DNA of 64,000 bases from Gymnorhina tibicen (taxonomy: Eukaryota > Chordata > Aves > Passeriformes > Artamidae). Location: the NCBI GenBank assembly GCA_013399875.1, contig VXAZ01018004.1:1400607-1464606 (forward strand), given 5' to 3'. The translations under genes were made by a program, and so were the position numbers. This document shows positions 1 through 13,400 of the stretch, one piece after another (within the stretch, counting starts at the first letter, position 1; each line of letters begins with the position of its first letter). The notes beneath the pieces were generated by a model, which saw only the letters and a list, made by a program, of their open reading frames with translations, did no database searches and was not told the DNA's origin.

Positions 1-2049
1 GCAGGTGGATCTCACACCTCTGCTCTCCTTTTCCTTCTGCTCTGCTTTGTGTATCCTTGACTGCCCTCATACAAGGGCTTCCCTCACATGGAAGCCAGAG
101 TGTGGGGGAGGACTGACATGCACTCAAATCTTACTCTGACATGAATTTGGGATGCAGCCAAAGTGACCTCGGAGCTGGGACTCATTCCCAGTTTCTCAGT
201 ACTGGCACAGTCCCTGTTAGCTTTCCCTTCGATTCTTTGGTTTAATCTTATTTTTCCCATTCTTCCATAGGTTTTCTGCTTCATTAAGGCACTTTCCCAA
301 ATTGTTTTCGGCATATTCATTGTCCCTTGCGGTAATCTACTCTAACACTTTATTTTTTCAACTGTTCAGACTTGACTGCATGTTGCCATTTGATACAAGA
401 GAGGATATAGATGGGTTCTTTCTCCTGTACATATGAGTTTAATAGCTGTTCTTTCATGTGGATTCCTCAGAGAGTCACTCTGCTTTTTCAAGAGCAAATC
501 ACACAGCATAATGATTGTAGCTGTCTATTCAGAGAATTTCAGCATGATTGAAAAATGTGTGCATTTCTGAGTTCTCAGTCCTGCCATTCAGCTCCTTACC
601 CTTCTTTCTCCCCACTCCAAGGGTCCTTCCTCTCGTGGAGCCATTCCATTTTTTCACCTCCACATTGCAGAACTTTCAAAATCCTTATCAGAGGAGGAAA
701 TTTAGAGTTGAGAATGTATTACTCTGTACCATGTACAAAATACACACTGTGGTTCGTTCACCAAGAGAATTAATTTGGAAAGCCAGAATGAGCTTTGTAC
801 CAGGATGGATCTTAGAATAACATTTTCTTTTCAGTAGAAATCTCATCAGCGTGTATTACAGTAAAATCTTAGCCACTCTGTTTAGGCTCACCATAAATTT
901 TAGTTAGGTTCCTTTTTATTTTCAGTGAAACCTGTGTCAATATGATTTTCACATTCTCCAAAAAATAATGTACTGCAGGAATATGCAAGGTGGAAGTTAG
1001 GCAACATAGTGCCCAGTGCAATTTGCAAGGCACAAACACTCCAATTACACACACACCCCCCCCATATAGACATTCACACATGCACACAGAGACACACTGC
1101 CTAAAATTACATTATTGACTACGTAAACTCTGGACTGACAAGAGATGACACAGAAGGAAATGAGACCTAAAAAGTTCTATGGTAGTACACCAGTATTGCA
1201 AAGAGAGCTACTCCTGTCTCCTCTCTGATTCCCCAAAAGGTGCCTGCATCTTTCCAGATTATTTTAGTGAGTAGCAATAGCACACACCTTGCTGGATTGC
1301 TTTTAGGCATTAGCTTTGTCACAGAGGTTACTGATGCTAAACAAAAAACCGACCCTCAGTCCAGGGCCACAAAGGAGGCTGCTGTCACCTAAAGCTCCAG
1401 TCCTGCATGCTTTCTTAATAGTGATCATCTAGTCTCTCTCTTCTGCTCTGCTTGCTTGCCTTCTCAGTAGTAGTGCTCCTCCAGCCTCCTCTCCTCTCTG
1501 AGTTACCTGCCAGAGGGTCAGCTGGTCTCTGGTCTTTAGTAGAAACACCTGGTTCAGCACAGCTTAACTCATCAAAGTCGAGACTGCCTGCAGCCCATTC
1601 TTGTACTCCTACAGGTTACTCTCCAACATCAGGACTTCTTGAGGAAGGAGGTTTCATTAGAACTCCCTCTACAGCTCCAGCTGTTTAAGGAAGACACTGT
1701 TTATAGATGTGTGGTTACAAGGCCTCAGACCTCACTGAAAGAAATTAGACACAGCAGCAAACCACTTGTAACACTGATATTCTGATACCTAACTCAACTT
1801 GCAGTGTGAAGACATAAGGAATACAAGATGAATGTCTAATGGGTAAGACCCTGCCATCTTCAGGGTATTTCAAGATTGAGAAAATATGAAGACACCCCTG
1901 AACCCTCAAATAAAGATATTATGCTTGCTAACGTGAAAACAATACAGATAAGAATAAATTTCTATTGATTTTCCTGTGTTACAAGTTCTATACTTATAAT
2001 TTTCAGTCTATATGCAATAAGTTTTGCATATCAACACCACATTGGACAG
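1..2049. other. Non-coding stretch, no gene recognised
   Basis: AT-rich unique-looking sequence. No ORF here looks like a known protein. A CA-rich low-complexity patch lies at about 1045-1098. Around 1450-1690 a 78-codon plus-strand ORF occurs in slightly GC-richer DNA, and a second frame is open beside it over part of the same stretch, but neither reads as a known family. Confidence 0.6.
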
Positions 2050-2152
2050 GGAATTAAGCAACCTGGTTTACTGGAAAGTGTCCCTGCCCATGTCAGGGGA
2101 GTTGGAACTGGATGATCTTTAAGGTGCCTTCCAACTCAAACCATTCTATGAG
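2050..2152 (+). mobile_element. CR1 LINE, 3' end fragment
   Basis: The sequence follows the CR1 3' untranslated end in order: 'aagcaacctgg', 'ggaaagtgtccctgccca', 'ttggaactggatgatcttt', 'aaggtgccttccaac' and a closing 'ccattctatga'. This arrangement is diagnostic of avian CR1 retrotransposons, which are usually severely 5'-truncated and end in short 8-bp-type repeats instead of poly(A). Only about 100 bp is left, so no coding part remains. Confidence 0.95.
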
Positions 2153-5100
2153 TTTACAAATGTGAGAGTTTTGGGGGGAAAAAAAAAGAGGACAACAGGA
2201 TAAAATTTGTGGAATTTCTGAAGACTTTTGCAAAACATGACTGTATGACTCCCCCAAGAATTAAGAGAAAGAGGTTTTCACTAAAAGAGAGAACAAATAA
2301 AAAGAAATATGAAAATGAACTGCCAGGACATGAAGAAAAAAATAGACAGTGAATGCTGCCTTGAATTTTTCACTCCTTTCCTGCTTCCTCCAATAACATT
2401 TTACATACACAGTGGAGAAATTGCCTGGCTAGAGCAAAATGGTTTCCAATAAGACCCTTGGGACAGCCCTTAGGACCCTCCAGACCCAAAACATGGTTGA
2501 CAATGTTTCACCATCCTGGTGTTCAAGTAGCCTAACAGGGGGAAATATGTTTGTTCACTGCAGCTCTGGACCATTTCTTGGTTGCAAGTTATTTAGTTAA
2601 ATCTCCCTCATCCTTTAATTTAAACTCTTATTGTTTGCAGTTCTCAGTGTTCTAAACGTTCTAAATGTTCTCAATGTTTGCAGCTTTGGCACTGCTCGTA
2701 CCAATTGCACTATAAGGACAATAAAGTCATGTTTTGTGAAATTGCAAGGCTCTTTTATTTTTGCCTAGCAGCTAAAGCCCTGCTGTAGTATCCACAAACC
2801 AGACAGAGCAGATACCTACCTGATGGCAAACTCTTCACTCCTGCAACCTGAGGGGCTGAAATAATCTGTGCCTTTCAATCTAAAGATCCACAACATTCAG
2901 AATTTCTGAGAGCACACAGGTGAAATGCCTACTATAAACCTATACCTCTTCTACAGCTGAAAATATCTTCAGAGAACAGCAAAAACCAAAAATTCCCACT
3001 CTTCCTCAAAACAGGTGTGAAATACATTCTTCATGCTGAGTCCTGGCAGCAAAAACTGTGTTCAGGATGTCTTGATAGCTTCTATTTCCCTGCTTGCAGC
3101 TTTTTGGCATACTTTCTTTCCCTTATTCTCACAGTTGTTGTGTAGAAAACAAACAGTAGTCATTTGAAAATTGTGTTATTCAGCTATCTCAAGGCTAATG
3201 CCTGCCATCTACTTCTAAATTTCTCAAAGTACATTCCAGTCTCCTGCCACCTCTGCCTAGACTGCAGATGGAAACAATTCTTTCCTAGAAAAGCATACTC
3301 AGTGCAGAGTTCTTCACCTACAGTTATAGATGGTAAGGAGGGTTTCCCAGATAAAGAAATAAAAGAATGATGAAAACATTTATGTTCACATCTTTAATCA
3401 CACAAAGCAAATCATTTTTTCTCACTGGATTCCTAGAAAGTCTGCTATCCTATTATTAGGAAGTTTTCTTGTGCGTCCAGTGTTCACATTAGTAAGTCTA
3501 CCTATCTGCTCTTACAGAACAACAAGGAATAAACCTTTTATTCCACGCTCTGTGGAAAGCACAAATTAAGTCCTTGCATTTCCTTTCACACAGTGAAAAA
3601 CACTAGTCATGCAAAGCCATGAAGAATTCCTTGAGAACATGTAGACTTCAGAACCTTTCTAGTAATGCTGCACGTGCTCATCTGAACAGGCCCTTGATTA
3701 GTATTGTGGGCTGAAAGTTTCCACATGGAGAATTAATCTCTTAATGGTGAATGGAGATGCTACGTACCTGGTGACAAAGTTGAGAATGCAGAGAGCTTAC
3801 TAATGATTGTTGATTGTTTAGGTATATTAAATAGATAAATAAATAAATAAATAAATAAGCTTGCTGCAGAAATGAACCACGACAGTGGGGGAGAACAATT
3901 ATGTAACTTCCTAAAGAGTATTGCCATCCCATTTTTGGCTTATTTCCCCCAATTTCTAATAGACTGTGTACCTTGGAAGCAATTCCGCAGGACCGAGAGT
4001 AAGAAGTATAGAATGCATCTATTCCTGATGCTGAAATCCTACTTTGGAAGCAGTGGCCTAAACTGAACAAGAGCCAGGTACTTCTCTAAAACAGCTGATT
4101 CATGACAGTTTGTTCAAAATTGTTACTTTAAAGAATCTCTGTAAGACATAAATCTCTTTGTGCTGTCAATTTTGAGAACAGAACCTGAATTATATTTGCA
4201 TGAGTAAATCTACATCATTTTCAGAGAATACCCACAGTGCATCTGATTTTTTACTTCTTTGGACCTTGTACAGACTTCTAGATTTGATTTGGTGGTCTAA
4301 ACACAAACATCCACTGGCACTTGAGATATCCAAGGTAGTCCTGCCTAGCCTCCTGCATGGTCTGCCAGATCAGATTGAGATGGGAATTTCATAGGCTCTG
4401 TAGCTTCCATCCCCAAATGGCACAATACCCTATGTTTAGGACCTTGTCAGACTGTCAGGTTTAGAAAAAGAAGGTAAGGAACATTAAAAAGTCACATATT
4501 TTTATTTAGTCTTCTATTTGTAATTTAAATATAAATAGCTACATGAGGAAATAGGGTGGAGAAGAAACACGTTCAGAATCTCTATTGTATTTAGTTTTTA
4601 AAAATAACACTTATACCCATCCTGCTTACCATTAAATAAAGAGCTGATAACAACAGAAATTGTTATGCCAGTAGGGTATCATCAAGCCTGAAGGCCATTT
4701 CTGCTGCTACTGAAGTGTCAAGAACCACCTTTGCCCTGAAAGGCCACCTGCTTTCAGTTTTAGATTGTTTTAATCCTTCTGGAACATGCCAGCATAGTGC
4801 TCCATGGGAATAAAACATTTGCTTCGTTTCTGCCTAAAGGTGAGATTGAAACCATTTGTTTTTAAACCTCATGCTGTCATTTATAATTAATGGTATGACC
4901 CTGACTACAGAGCTTGAAAGGAGTATATAAATTTTCAACTGCGGTTCTCGTTTTGTTGTTTGGCAACTAGCCAGTTTCTTAAGCTTTTATCTTTGAATAC
5001 AAAAGGTTATTTCTAGAGATTGAGTGCCTCATTTATTTGCAGTAATTTTATTATTTTCATCTGCTAGGAACAGCAGTGGATGGGCTTTTGCTATTTCAAG

Positions 5101-5839
5101 CTGTTTGTTAAGCCAGTGTCCCCCAAATCAGAATAAGGAGATCAGTTTTCCTTCAAGAACAATACACGCAAGCAACTCTTCTGCCATCTTACATTTTTTC
5201 TTTTAAATAGTCGGTCTGGCAAAGCATTGCCATTTTGCCAGAAATGCAAAGGGTCACTTCATTCATGGTAGATGTACAAGCACACCAAAACAATAGCCTT
5301 GTCACTCTGGAAGTCACAGATCTAAAGGAAATTAAGGCCTTGTACATACCGTAAATATGAGCTATGCAATTAAAGTAACACTTGGTGGTTGGAAGGAATT
5401 GCACTGCAATTAGATTGTTATAATACGTGCTTGAACATGCTGAACTGAGTTGAAAAAAAAATATACATGGGGCACAAGCTTATGCTCATGGAAGTCACTG
5501 GAAGTTTAGCTACCCACTTCTCCGGAAGGCTGAATTGATCCTTACATTTTAAGTTTTGTTTACAAATATGATATTGTCCACAAAATATTGCATGTATTTC
5601 TCAACATCAGCATTCTCTCAAATGGAACAGGACTCCTCAATACTCCCAGATGGTAAGCTATTAACACAAGAAAATATTTTTTTCCTGTAGGGCTCATTCC
5701 TCTCTCTCCATAAACGTACATGTCACAAAGGGGAAAGACGTGGACTTATGTTTTTAGAGCTGCATGTGGTGTTGTTCCCTGTGCCCAGCTGGTGGACCTG
5801 TGATTTAAAAGAACAGGAATGAGTTCAGATCACAGTTAC
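2153..5839. other. Non-coding stretch, no gene recognised
   Basis: No recognisable coding exon or interspersed repeat. ORFs are short and consistent with chance in AT-rich DNA. The only structured element is the tetranucleotide repeat listed separately at 3829-3858. Confidence 0.6.
3829..3858. repeat. (AAAT)n microsatellite
   Basis: About seven consecutive units of AAAT, the first with one substitution ('aaatagataaat'), followed by unique sequence 'aagcttgctgc'. It may be an ordinary microsatellite. No LINE or SINE body is recognisable on either side, so it is not called a retroposon tail. Confidence 0.9.
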
Positions 5840-5933
5840 CTGACTGAAGCAACAGCATGTACAGTGAGGATCACATTGCCCTCAGCACGGCCTTTTCCCC
5901 CAACATAAACAATGGCACCACCAGCTACAACTG
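5840..5933 (-). other. Candidate coding exon, minus strand, unknown gene
   Basis: Seen on the minus strand: a pyrimidine tract ending in tandem acceptors ('tttcctag' then 'cag'), a 91-94 bp body, and a good donor (TCAG|gtaact). One frame is open across the body and is closed by a TAA shortly upstream in the pyrimidine-rich part and by a TAA formed at the donor itself, as expected when only the exon is under coding constraint. That frame reads VAGGAIVYVGG, then a short charged stretch KGRAEG, then NVILTVHAVASV, giving a glycine-rich hydrophobic peptide. I do not recognise the family. The phases would be 2 nt in and 2 nt out for the CAG acceptor. It could be a real exon of a long minus-strand gene, an exon of a non-coding RNA, or chance. 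No other exon of the same gene could be joined to it with confidence. Confidence 0.33.
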
Positions 5934-8900
5934 CTAGGAAACGAGACAGAAGTTACGGGCAAAATTAATTCTTGTATTCCTTTTCATCTGGAGGACTCCA
6001 TTAAAATTTTAAGGTACAATTCATTTCTAAGGAATATAAAGTTATTGAAGACACCAGAAAGGACCTGGAAAAAACATGTGGGAGATGAGTGGTTTGAACC
6101 AGACACCTGTATCAAACCCCTAGAATTGTAAATCCAGGCAAAATGCTGAGGCCTTAGTGAAAGTGAAAGATCTGCTTGTCTTTAGACTCATCTTGCATCT
6201 TGCATGTAAAAAGATGAAACAGACTGCAGAGAGGAACAGTTTTGGTTTTTTCATCTCTGTGCATGCCAATCACTGCATTTGTACAAGACACCACACAGAT
6301 CACAATAAGACAGCAGAAATACTTCCACAGACCCCCTGATTTTGCCATGTTGGCTTTTCTTCCAAAAGTCCTTCCAAACCAGCAACTTCTTTTGTTCTGG
6401 AAACAGAGAACAATGGGATAACTGTTTCCTTCCACAAAGAAGGGTGTGATTGCTGTCATGCCTTCACCTACCAGCAAGGAAGATCTTGTCCCTATTACAA
6501 GAACTCAATTGAGCATCACAAGCCTTCACAGATGTATCCCAGGAGATATATGACACAAGTATAAACTTTTTAAATTAATTTCATGAGAGGGAAAAAATAA
6601 GCCCTCACTTATTAAAATAAAGATAGAGTGAGGGTGATCTTAAATGTCATGCTTAGGTCTTTTCAAATGCTCTTAATTTGACAGAAATAAATTAATGTAA
6701 TTCTCTAATTTTCATGTAGCCCAAGGGCCTTCCAACTCACTACTAAGCTTGAAAAAATATACCAAAAAATTGCTGTTATTATCTTGGTTGCCCTAGGGAA
6801 AAAAAGTAAAGGGGAGGTAATTAGTTATTATACATGTATGCATGCCATTAGATATTTAGTGTGATATGTAAACTCTGTCTGCTAATTCCATCGGAAAACA
6901 AAACAGTGTTCAAAGATAAACATGTAGGGCCAGAAGTTACACATAATTTCTTTCTCTCTTAGAGATCAAACTTCCAATGTGTTTTGAAAGTAATAACTCC
7001 ATATATTTTCCTGAAGTTTTATGCAAGATTACGTCAAAATATCACTATTATCAATCAAGTCATATTTTCACAGGTTATCTATTTGCTTATGGACGCATGT
7101 CTTCTCATGATTAGTAAGACAAAAAGATAGGAAAAAAAATCTAATGTTTTGGCCCAGGAAACTGAAACAAATTATGTGGAATGTATTTTATCTCTCTTAT
7201 GTGGAAACCCAACAACAAAGGAGTGAAAGTCAAGCATGAAGCATGATCCAAACAATAGCATTGTTCAGTTACTTATAAAGTCATTTAAATCCAGAAGTTG
7301 AGATAGGACTCTTTTCAATTATACACTGGGACAAAAAATCATGTAAGGTTGAAACTCACATCTGAAGAAAAAGAAAGAAAATAAAACATGTTACCAATGC
7401 CTTTCTGTATTTCAAAACACTAGGATTTAGATGTCTGTTTATTAAATCACTGTCACAGGTTCATTTTGAGGAGTTCTTTCAACACATTCGTTATTTTTAC
7501 TCACAGAAAACACTTAATGATTTCCCAGGGCTGTACAAATTGTTTTAGAGAGGAACATCTAGTCAATGAAATCACTTCATTTTGCCAAGTATTTGGTAGT
7601 CAACCTTAAAAATAAAGTGTTTTGTTTGATGCTGTCTTTGTAAGATATCGTCTGATTGACTCTCAAATCAGGGCATGCTTCTGTGGTCAAGGTTAATTTT
7701 CTCTTCACTTTCAATTCATTGGCTTTTCCAGTTGTTAGAGTTCATTAAATACTTTTTTTTCAACACAGGAAAAAGAGTTATACACAATGTAATCCAAACA
7801 GAAGCCCTCTCTGCCTTTCCAAGGACTGATGCTCCTGCTTTCTAAGCAAAGGGAGCCTTTTGCAGGCTTAAACACCACAGATTCAAGGGTCATTCTATTC
7901 AGAATATCCCTAGCTTGCTCATGCTCTTCTCAGGATGATATTTTCTTGCTTTCTCTGCAGGAGTGAAGGGGGAATAAACAGGCAAGAGAGAAAGTTGTGT
8001 ATTAAAGAGAAGGTCTACCGTAGGAGAATGAGGGAAGACAAAAAGATAGGGGAGAAAAGATGGAGAAACAAAGAAGCAAATAGCTTAAATTTAAAGCAGT
8101 AAGTATGTTTTTCATTGGGCTAATTGTACATTGACTTACTACTGTCAACTGAACAAGTAGTTAGCAAAATATCTATATATATTCTTCTAAAAAATTTTAA
8201 AACTCTTGAATTTGCTTCTAACACACCCTAGTCATATTTCCTTGGGTTTTTTTCTTTTTTTTTTTAATTAGGCTGGAGGATGGGGTTTAGGATAGCAGGT
8301 TGTAATTACTGCACCAGATTAATTTTCTTATAGATCAGGTCTTTTCTCAGCAGAATGAAATATAGTCATGATATCTCATCACAGTCTCTATCCCTATCAC
8401 AGCGAATAATCTCATTATACTCCGTACCCAATTTCCTTTCATGACAGATCCTCAGTTTATGCTGCTTGGTATAATTCTGCATAAGGATCAGGCCTATGTC
8501 TATATTAGATTTGTAAATGTCCTACAGAAGAAATAGCTACAGATTTATAGCATCTTGCAGTAGGTATTATGAATTTAAAGCATTAAAAAATGTATCACAT
8601 TTAATTGTAGTTTCTCATATATCAGAGCAATGTAACTTCTATCGCTTCATGTAAGTCCATTTTGATTAACATCAATACAAATTAAATGAAAATCAGACCA
8701 ACACTTGTAGATATGTGGGACTTCAGCTGTATTGGTCGTTTTACCGCTGTGCTCAAACATATGTTTTCCACACGCAGCATGTTGTACATTTATATTTGAG
8801 GATCTCAGTGCACTTTATGAAGACTAATGGATGATACTTCACAACAAGTGTATCAAGTAAGGATTACTGCTACTGTTATTTTTCATCTATTGAAGGTTAC

Positions 8901-9948
8901 AGTGGATTTGGGTTTATTGATTGATGTGATTTATGGCTTTTTCTCTTGAGCTCAGAAATGGAATGGGTGCCTGTGTTGCCAGTTGATGCAGTTTAAAGAG
9001 CAGCAAAAAAGCATTTTCATTTCTCTTTTCTATATTTCAACAAGAAACAATGGTGGCATTCTCCTTTACCATGCACATGAAAATACCGTAGAAATACTAG
9101 GAATTGTTTTTAATGTCCTTCCTTTATACCTAGTTTCTACCATCCCTCTCATGATATCTGAAGTCTTCCCTTGTTTTTCTGTTATCTCCCACACAGTATC
9201 CCACAGCATCTAAACATGCCTTAGCAGCAGCACATGGCTGTACCTCTCTCTGGCTACCAACAGCATCATTCACATAAGAGTTACAGTCCTTGTCAGCCTG
9301 AAGACATGAAGACAGAGGAATTTTTTAGCCACACTCCCCTGCGGATTTTGTAGTGGTTTGACAATGAGGCATAAGTTTAGTAACATATCTGTATTAAATG
9401 GGCAATGACAGAGGTGCAGGACCAAAGCTTACAATAATGGTAGTTGTGGAAACATCATCTGTCAGCTGTGAGCACAATTCCCAATTTCCCCTTAAGCACA
9501 GTGATTTCAGCTGGCCTGATGCACATGTCAAAGCCAGCAGCTTTTGAAAACGTGACACTATTTCCTTCACAGCTCTTTCCTTTGTGAATGAATAGGTTCA
9601 GCATATCATAAAAGCTATTGCTTCCATCCGGGAAGGAATGACAAGTCAGCTCAGGTTGTATCATCGTTATAGCACAAGTGTTAGCCTGACCCTCTGCTTA
9701 GAGTCATCTTAAGGCATCAGCCAACACCCAAGCCCACACACTGTGACTGATGATGCAACACATGCATGGTATGATCAGACTTCACATGGCAATTTCTTGC
9801 TATGGAGAGTGACTATGGAGAGTGACTTCTCATATCTGCATGGAGCTTGTAACAAATCTGGCACACTATGTGTTTGAAAATGCAAAACTGGCACAGAATG
9901 AAGAGGAGATTTCTCTCCATGCAGGATCAAGTTTACTTTTAAACTCTG
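5934..9948. other. Non-coding stretch, no gene recognised
   Basis: AT-rich sequence without a recognisable repeat or exon. A 69-codon minus-strand ORF at 9455-9664 is protein-like in composition (four cysteines) but has no usable donor before its stop, so it is not called. A 13-bp direct duplication (tatggagagtgac twice) is present at 9801-9826. Confidence 0.55.
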
Positions 9949-10484
9949 TGTTGTGTTGACCACAGCTGGCAGTAAAGCCCCACGCAGCCTCTTGTTTGTT
10001 CCTCCTTTTTCCCAGTGGGATGAGGAAGAGAACTGGAAAAACAAAAGCAGGAAAGCTTGTGGGCTGAGATGAAGAAATAAATGGAGGAAAGAGGAGTAGA
10101 AATAAGTGATGCAAAGTCAATTGCTCACTGTCTTCTCTGAGCAGATCAATGCTTAGCCAGCTCTGAGCAGTGACTACATCCCACACCAACCATTCTCCTC
10201 TCCACAGTTTTTATGGCTGAGCAGAAGGTTTTATAGCATGGAGTATCCCGTCGGTCAATTCAGGTCAGCTGTCCTGGCTGCCTTTCTTCCCAGTTTGTGC
10301 ACATCCCCAGCTCCCTGCGGGGGCAGAGTGGGAAAAAGACAAGTTTTGATGCCATGCAAGTACTGCTCAGCAACAGCTAAAATGTTGGTGTGTTAGTCGT
10401 ACATTTTTAGTCACAAATCCCAAACACAGCACCATATGGGCTGCTGTGAGGAAAGCTAGCTCCACCCCAGACAGACCCAGCACA
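9949..10484 (-). mobile_element. ERVL-type avian solo LTR, minus strand
   Basis: Read on the minus strand this follows the typical avian ERVL LTR. A 5' part has 'tctggggtggagctagctttcctcacagcagccc', then 'gtgctgtgtttgggatttgtgac', 'aacacaccaacattttagct' and 'gttgctgagcagtacttgca'. A TATA box follows (TATAAAA, plus positions 10229-10235). The 3' part has 'catctcagcccacaag', 'cccactggg' and 'gctgtggtcaacacaaca'. On the plus strand it starts with TG (9949) and ends with CA. No internal gag-pol sequence is seen on either side, so it is a solo LTR produced by LTR-LTR recombination. A clean target-site duplication is not visible (ctctg left, ctaag right), which fits an old or slightly misplaced edge. 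Confidence 0.88.
10229..10235 (-). promoter_or_regulatory. TATA box of the ERVL-type LTR
   Basis: The minus strand reads CTATAAAACC inside the LTR, about 250 bp from its 5' edge, the usual place for the U3/R boundary promoter. Whether it is still active cannot be told from sequence. Confidence 0.6.
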
Positions 10485-13400
10485 CTAAGCTGTTGAAAAA
10501 AAAAAACCATGTGTGCAATAAATTACCAATAAAAAGAAAGATAATAGTCTGACATGTCTTCACTCATGCCCAAGGTAACAGGCCACCTACGTAATCACCA
10601 CCTGCACTAGACCTCAAAGTAGTTTTGCTGTAATAATACCAAAACCCACTTAAACTGTTGATCTTCTCTTAATTTTCTGCACGTTTCCCTTGAACTTTCA
10701 CTGTCTTTTGAGTAGCAACCTGAAAAGCTCTTCATCCTTGTTTCAGTGGATGTCTCAGTCCCACTATTACAATGATTCTAGAATAAATTGAATGTTAAGA
10801 AGAACGGACAGTAAGCCAAACCCCATTTACTTCAGTAGAATTCTCCTCACTCTAATGTACTGCTGTTAGTCAGACATGACCCTGGCCTCACATCATTAGC
10901 TTTTCTGTTATTTTATAATATAAGAAATTGCTCATTGTTAATCAGGAATCCATTTTTTTTTAAGAAAGGGGGGTATAAATATACTACTTCTGGTAATAAA
11001 TACACGGGAGCAACACTTAGCTTCTGATAGTTTCACCATAGATTTTAAAATCACATCCCAGTTTAAAGAATGAAACTTGAAATATTTTGAGATTACAGAT
11101 ATTCATTGGCCTCTGCATACAGTGGTTTGGGACATTGGTGTAATTTACCAGGTGGTCCAACAATGCTCCCCAGCGTCTCAAAATAATTTATCTGTATAAT
11201 CCCATTGCCAATTCCTGGACTTTCTAGGTTAAGGACTTCCTGAATATGGTAATGCACTTCTCTCCTCTTTTCTAGTGCGGCTATTTGTAAGTCAAGCTTG
11301 ATGCATTATAAGGCAGAAGCACAGAAAATTTGACTTACCTCTCCAGAGTATTAGTTTGTCTTCAGATAAATAGGAAACTAAATTCCATAGAGCTGTCAAG
11401 TTGGTAAATTCTACCACTAAAGTGACTGAATATTTCCTGAATCCATTTAAGTTTGAATATGATTCATTAATTCTTTTCTCAAGTCCTTCAGTTTGCCATT
11501 TCCTTAGTTTTGTGGGAGTTTGAGGAGAAAAAAAAAATGCTGTGCTTGCAGTTCCATTAACCTTTTCTATATATTCCCTCAAAAGAAGTGCCCTTTGTGA
11601 ATTCACCAAAGGCTTCGTGACCCCAGGGAAGGATGGATAGTACTTTATTTATGGAAGTCTAGCGACTTCATTAGTCAATGCCATTTTCACGAGGTCTAAC
11701 TCAAATGTTCCTTTTCACAACATGAGGAATCGGAGAATTGCCAAGCAGCAGAAGACTTCTAAGATTTTATGTTTTCAAGGGCAAGAGACAATCTTGGGGA
11801 GCAGTCACTGGCATAATTCTTTGTGCCAAGAACTCCAATGTTCACGCACTCAACAGCAAATGGAAAGCAATGAGGATTGAGACAAGGAACTGTTTTTTTG
11901 AAAATGGAAGTTGGGGATGGATAGTAACCACCACCTTCACAAAATTTAGTATGACAGTCCAGGAAAGGGTGTTTATTAGTGCTTAGTTCTTCCCATCCTG
12001 GACAGTGTGTCTGATGACAGTGACTTTTGTTTGACTGAAGGATTGTTTCTATTACTCTAATTCAAGCCTTTACAAGGTAAATAAAGAGTTTTCTTAACAG
12101 TTCCACGTATTATCGCTGTTATAATTTAATTTGTACAATGCAGCTACAGTCCAACCAATGATGCTCTTGACATGTAGCCAAGTTCTGAAAATCTCATTTA
12201 AAGGCTTGGTATTTTGAGTTTTAGACCATTTTCAAGACTAAAATCATTCTTGTGCTTTATATATTGGTGAGGATCCATGTTTGAATCATTTGAGTAAGAT
12301 TCTTGAATAACCAAGTAGTCTAGTGTACTGTCTTAACACTCCTGTTGACTACTATGGGATTTTTATGGCCATAAAAATTCACCTCGGGAATCCCCATGGA
12401 AAGAACTTTTTCTTGCTTTTTTTTTAGGGACATGGTTTTATCACAGTTTTTACAATACGTAAGGAAACTAGGCTTAGAAGGGAGTGATGGATTTTGGGTG
12501 CAATTTTCCAAGGAGAATAGTTCCCAGGATATTTTATTGCAAGGTTCATAGTAAATAACATTTTTCCAAAGTTGCAGCTGCTGGAATGGAGACCTATAGG
12601 ACTGCATAAGAATCTCAGCTTTCATTTTAAATAAGTGACTTCCTAGAAATCATGATTAGTGGAAAAATGTGAAACTGGAATCATTTTACTTCTCAAGACT
12701 TACAGAAACAGAAGAAAATACAAAGAATAAGGCAATCAGATATTTAATCCTTCCTATTACTTTTTTCAAGACTCATTACTTTTTTTCAAGTGACTGAAAA
12801 TTTGCAATATCCACAATTAGTAACACTTATTTTTAAAACTAGAGTTTTGAATATCAGAAGTTATTTAAGAATGGCATTTATATACATTCAGTCTCAATGG
12901 GGTTTTTTTGTATCTGGGTTACCTTGGCAAAATTCCTCTTTTTGCTATTAATTTACATGGAAGATTTCAGACTAGTCTGAAAACACTGAAACCTTACAAC
13001 GCTCCTGTGCTGTTTTGTCACTTTATTCATTTTTAACCCCTGAATCCTCCATTCAAGTACTTACCTATGGGAAGAGTCATAGATCAAAGGGTCATTGTAC
13101 TCCGAGAAAATCGACAGCCTTTGATCATTTAACAGTTGTTTTTCTCAGGCAGTGCGGGCCATCCTCCCCCTCTCCTACATTCCTCCTCACACACATGCAG
13201 CTTATTCCAAGCAGATGTTAGCTAGTGCATCTGCCACTTTGATTCTCAAATGATTTTCAGAACCGTATCTGCTCTCTATGAGCTAGCCACCTTTGAGGCT
13301 TTCTTCATGTTCGCTTCTTCCTACTGTATGTTTTCATCCTTGTCCACTTCCTATATCCCACACTTCTCCATCTCGTCCTTTTGCTTTCCTTCTTTATCTT

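Noticed and set aside
1452..1688. 78-codon ORF followed by an AATAAA at about 1909, suggesting a retrocopy 3' end
   Set aside because: The peptide matches nothing I recognise, there is no poly(A) tail or target duplication, and two frames are partly open.
4901..4940. TATATAAA-like promoter motif
   Set aside because: No initiator, CpG context or downstream gene; such motifs are frequent in AT-rich DNA.
9455..9664. 69-codon minus-strand ORF with four cysteines that looks protein-like
   Set aside because: No acceptable splice donor before its stop, no family recognised, and ORFs of this length are common by chance here.
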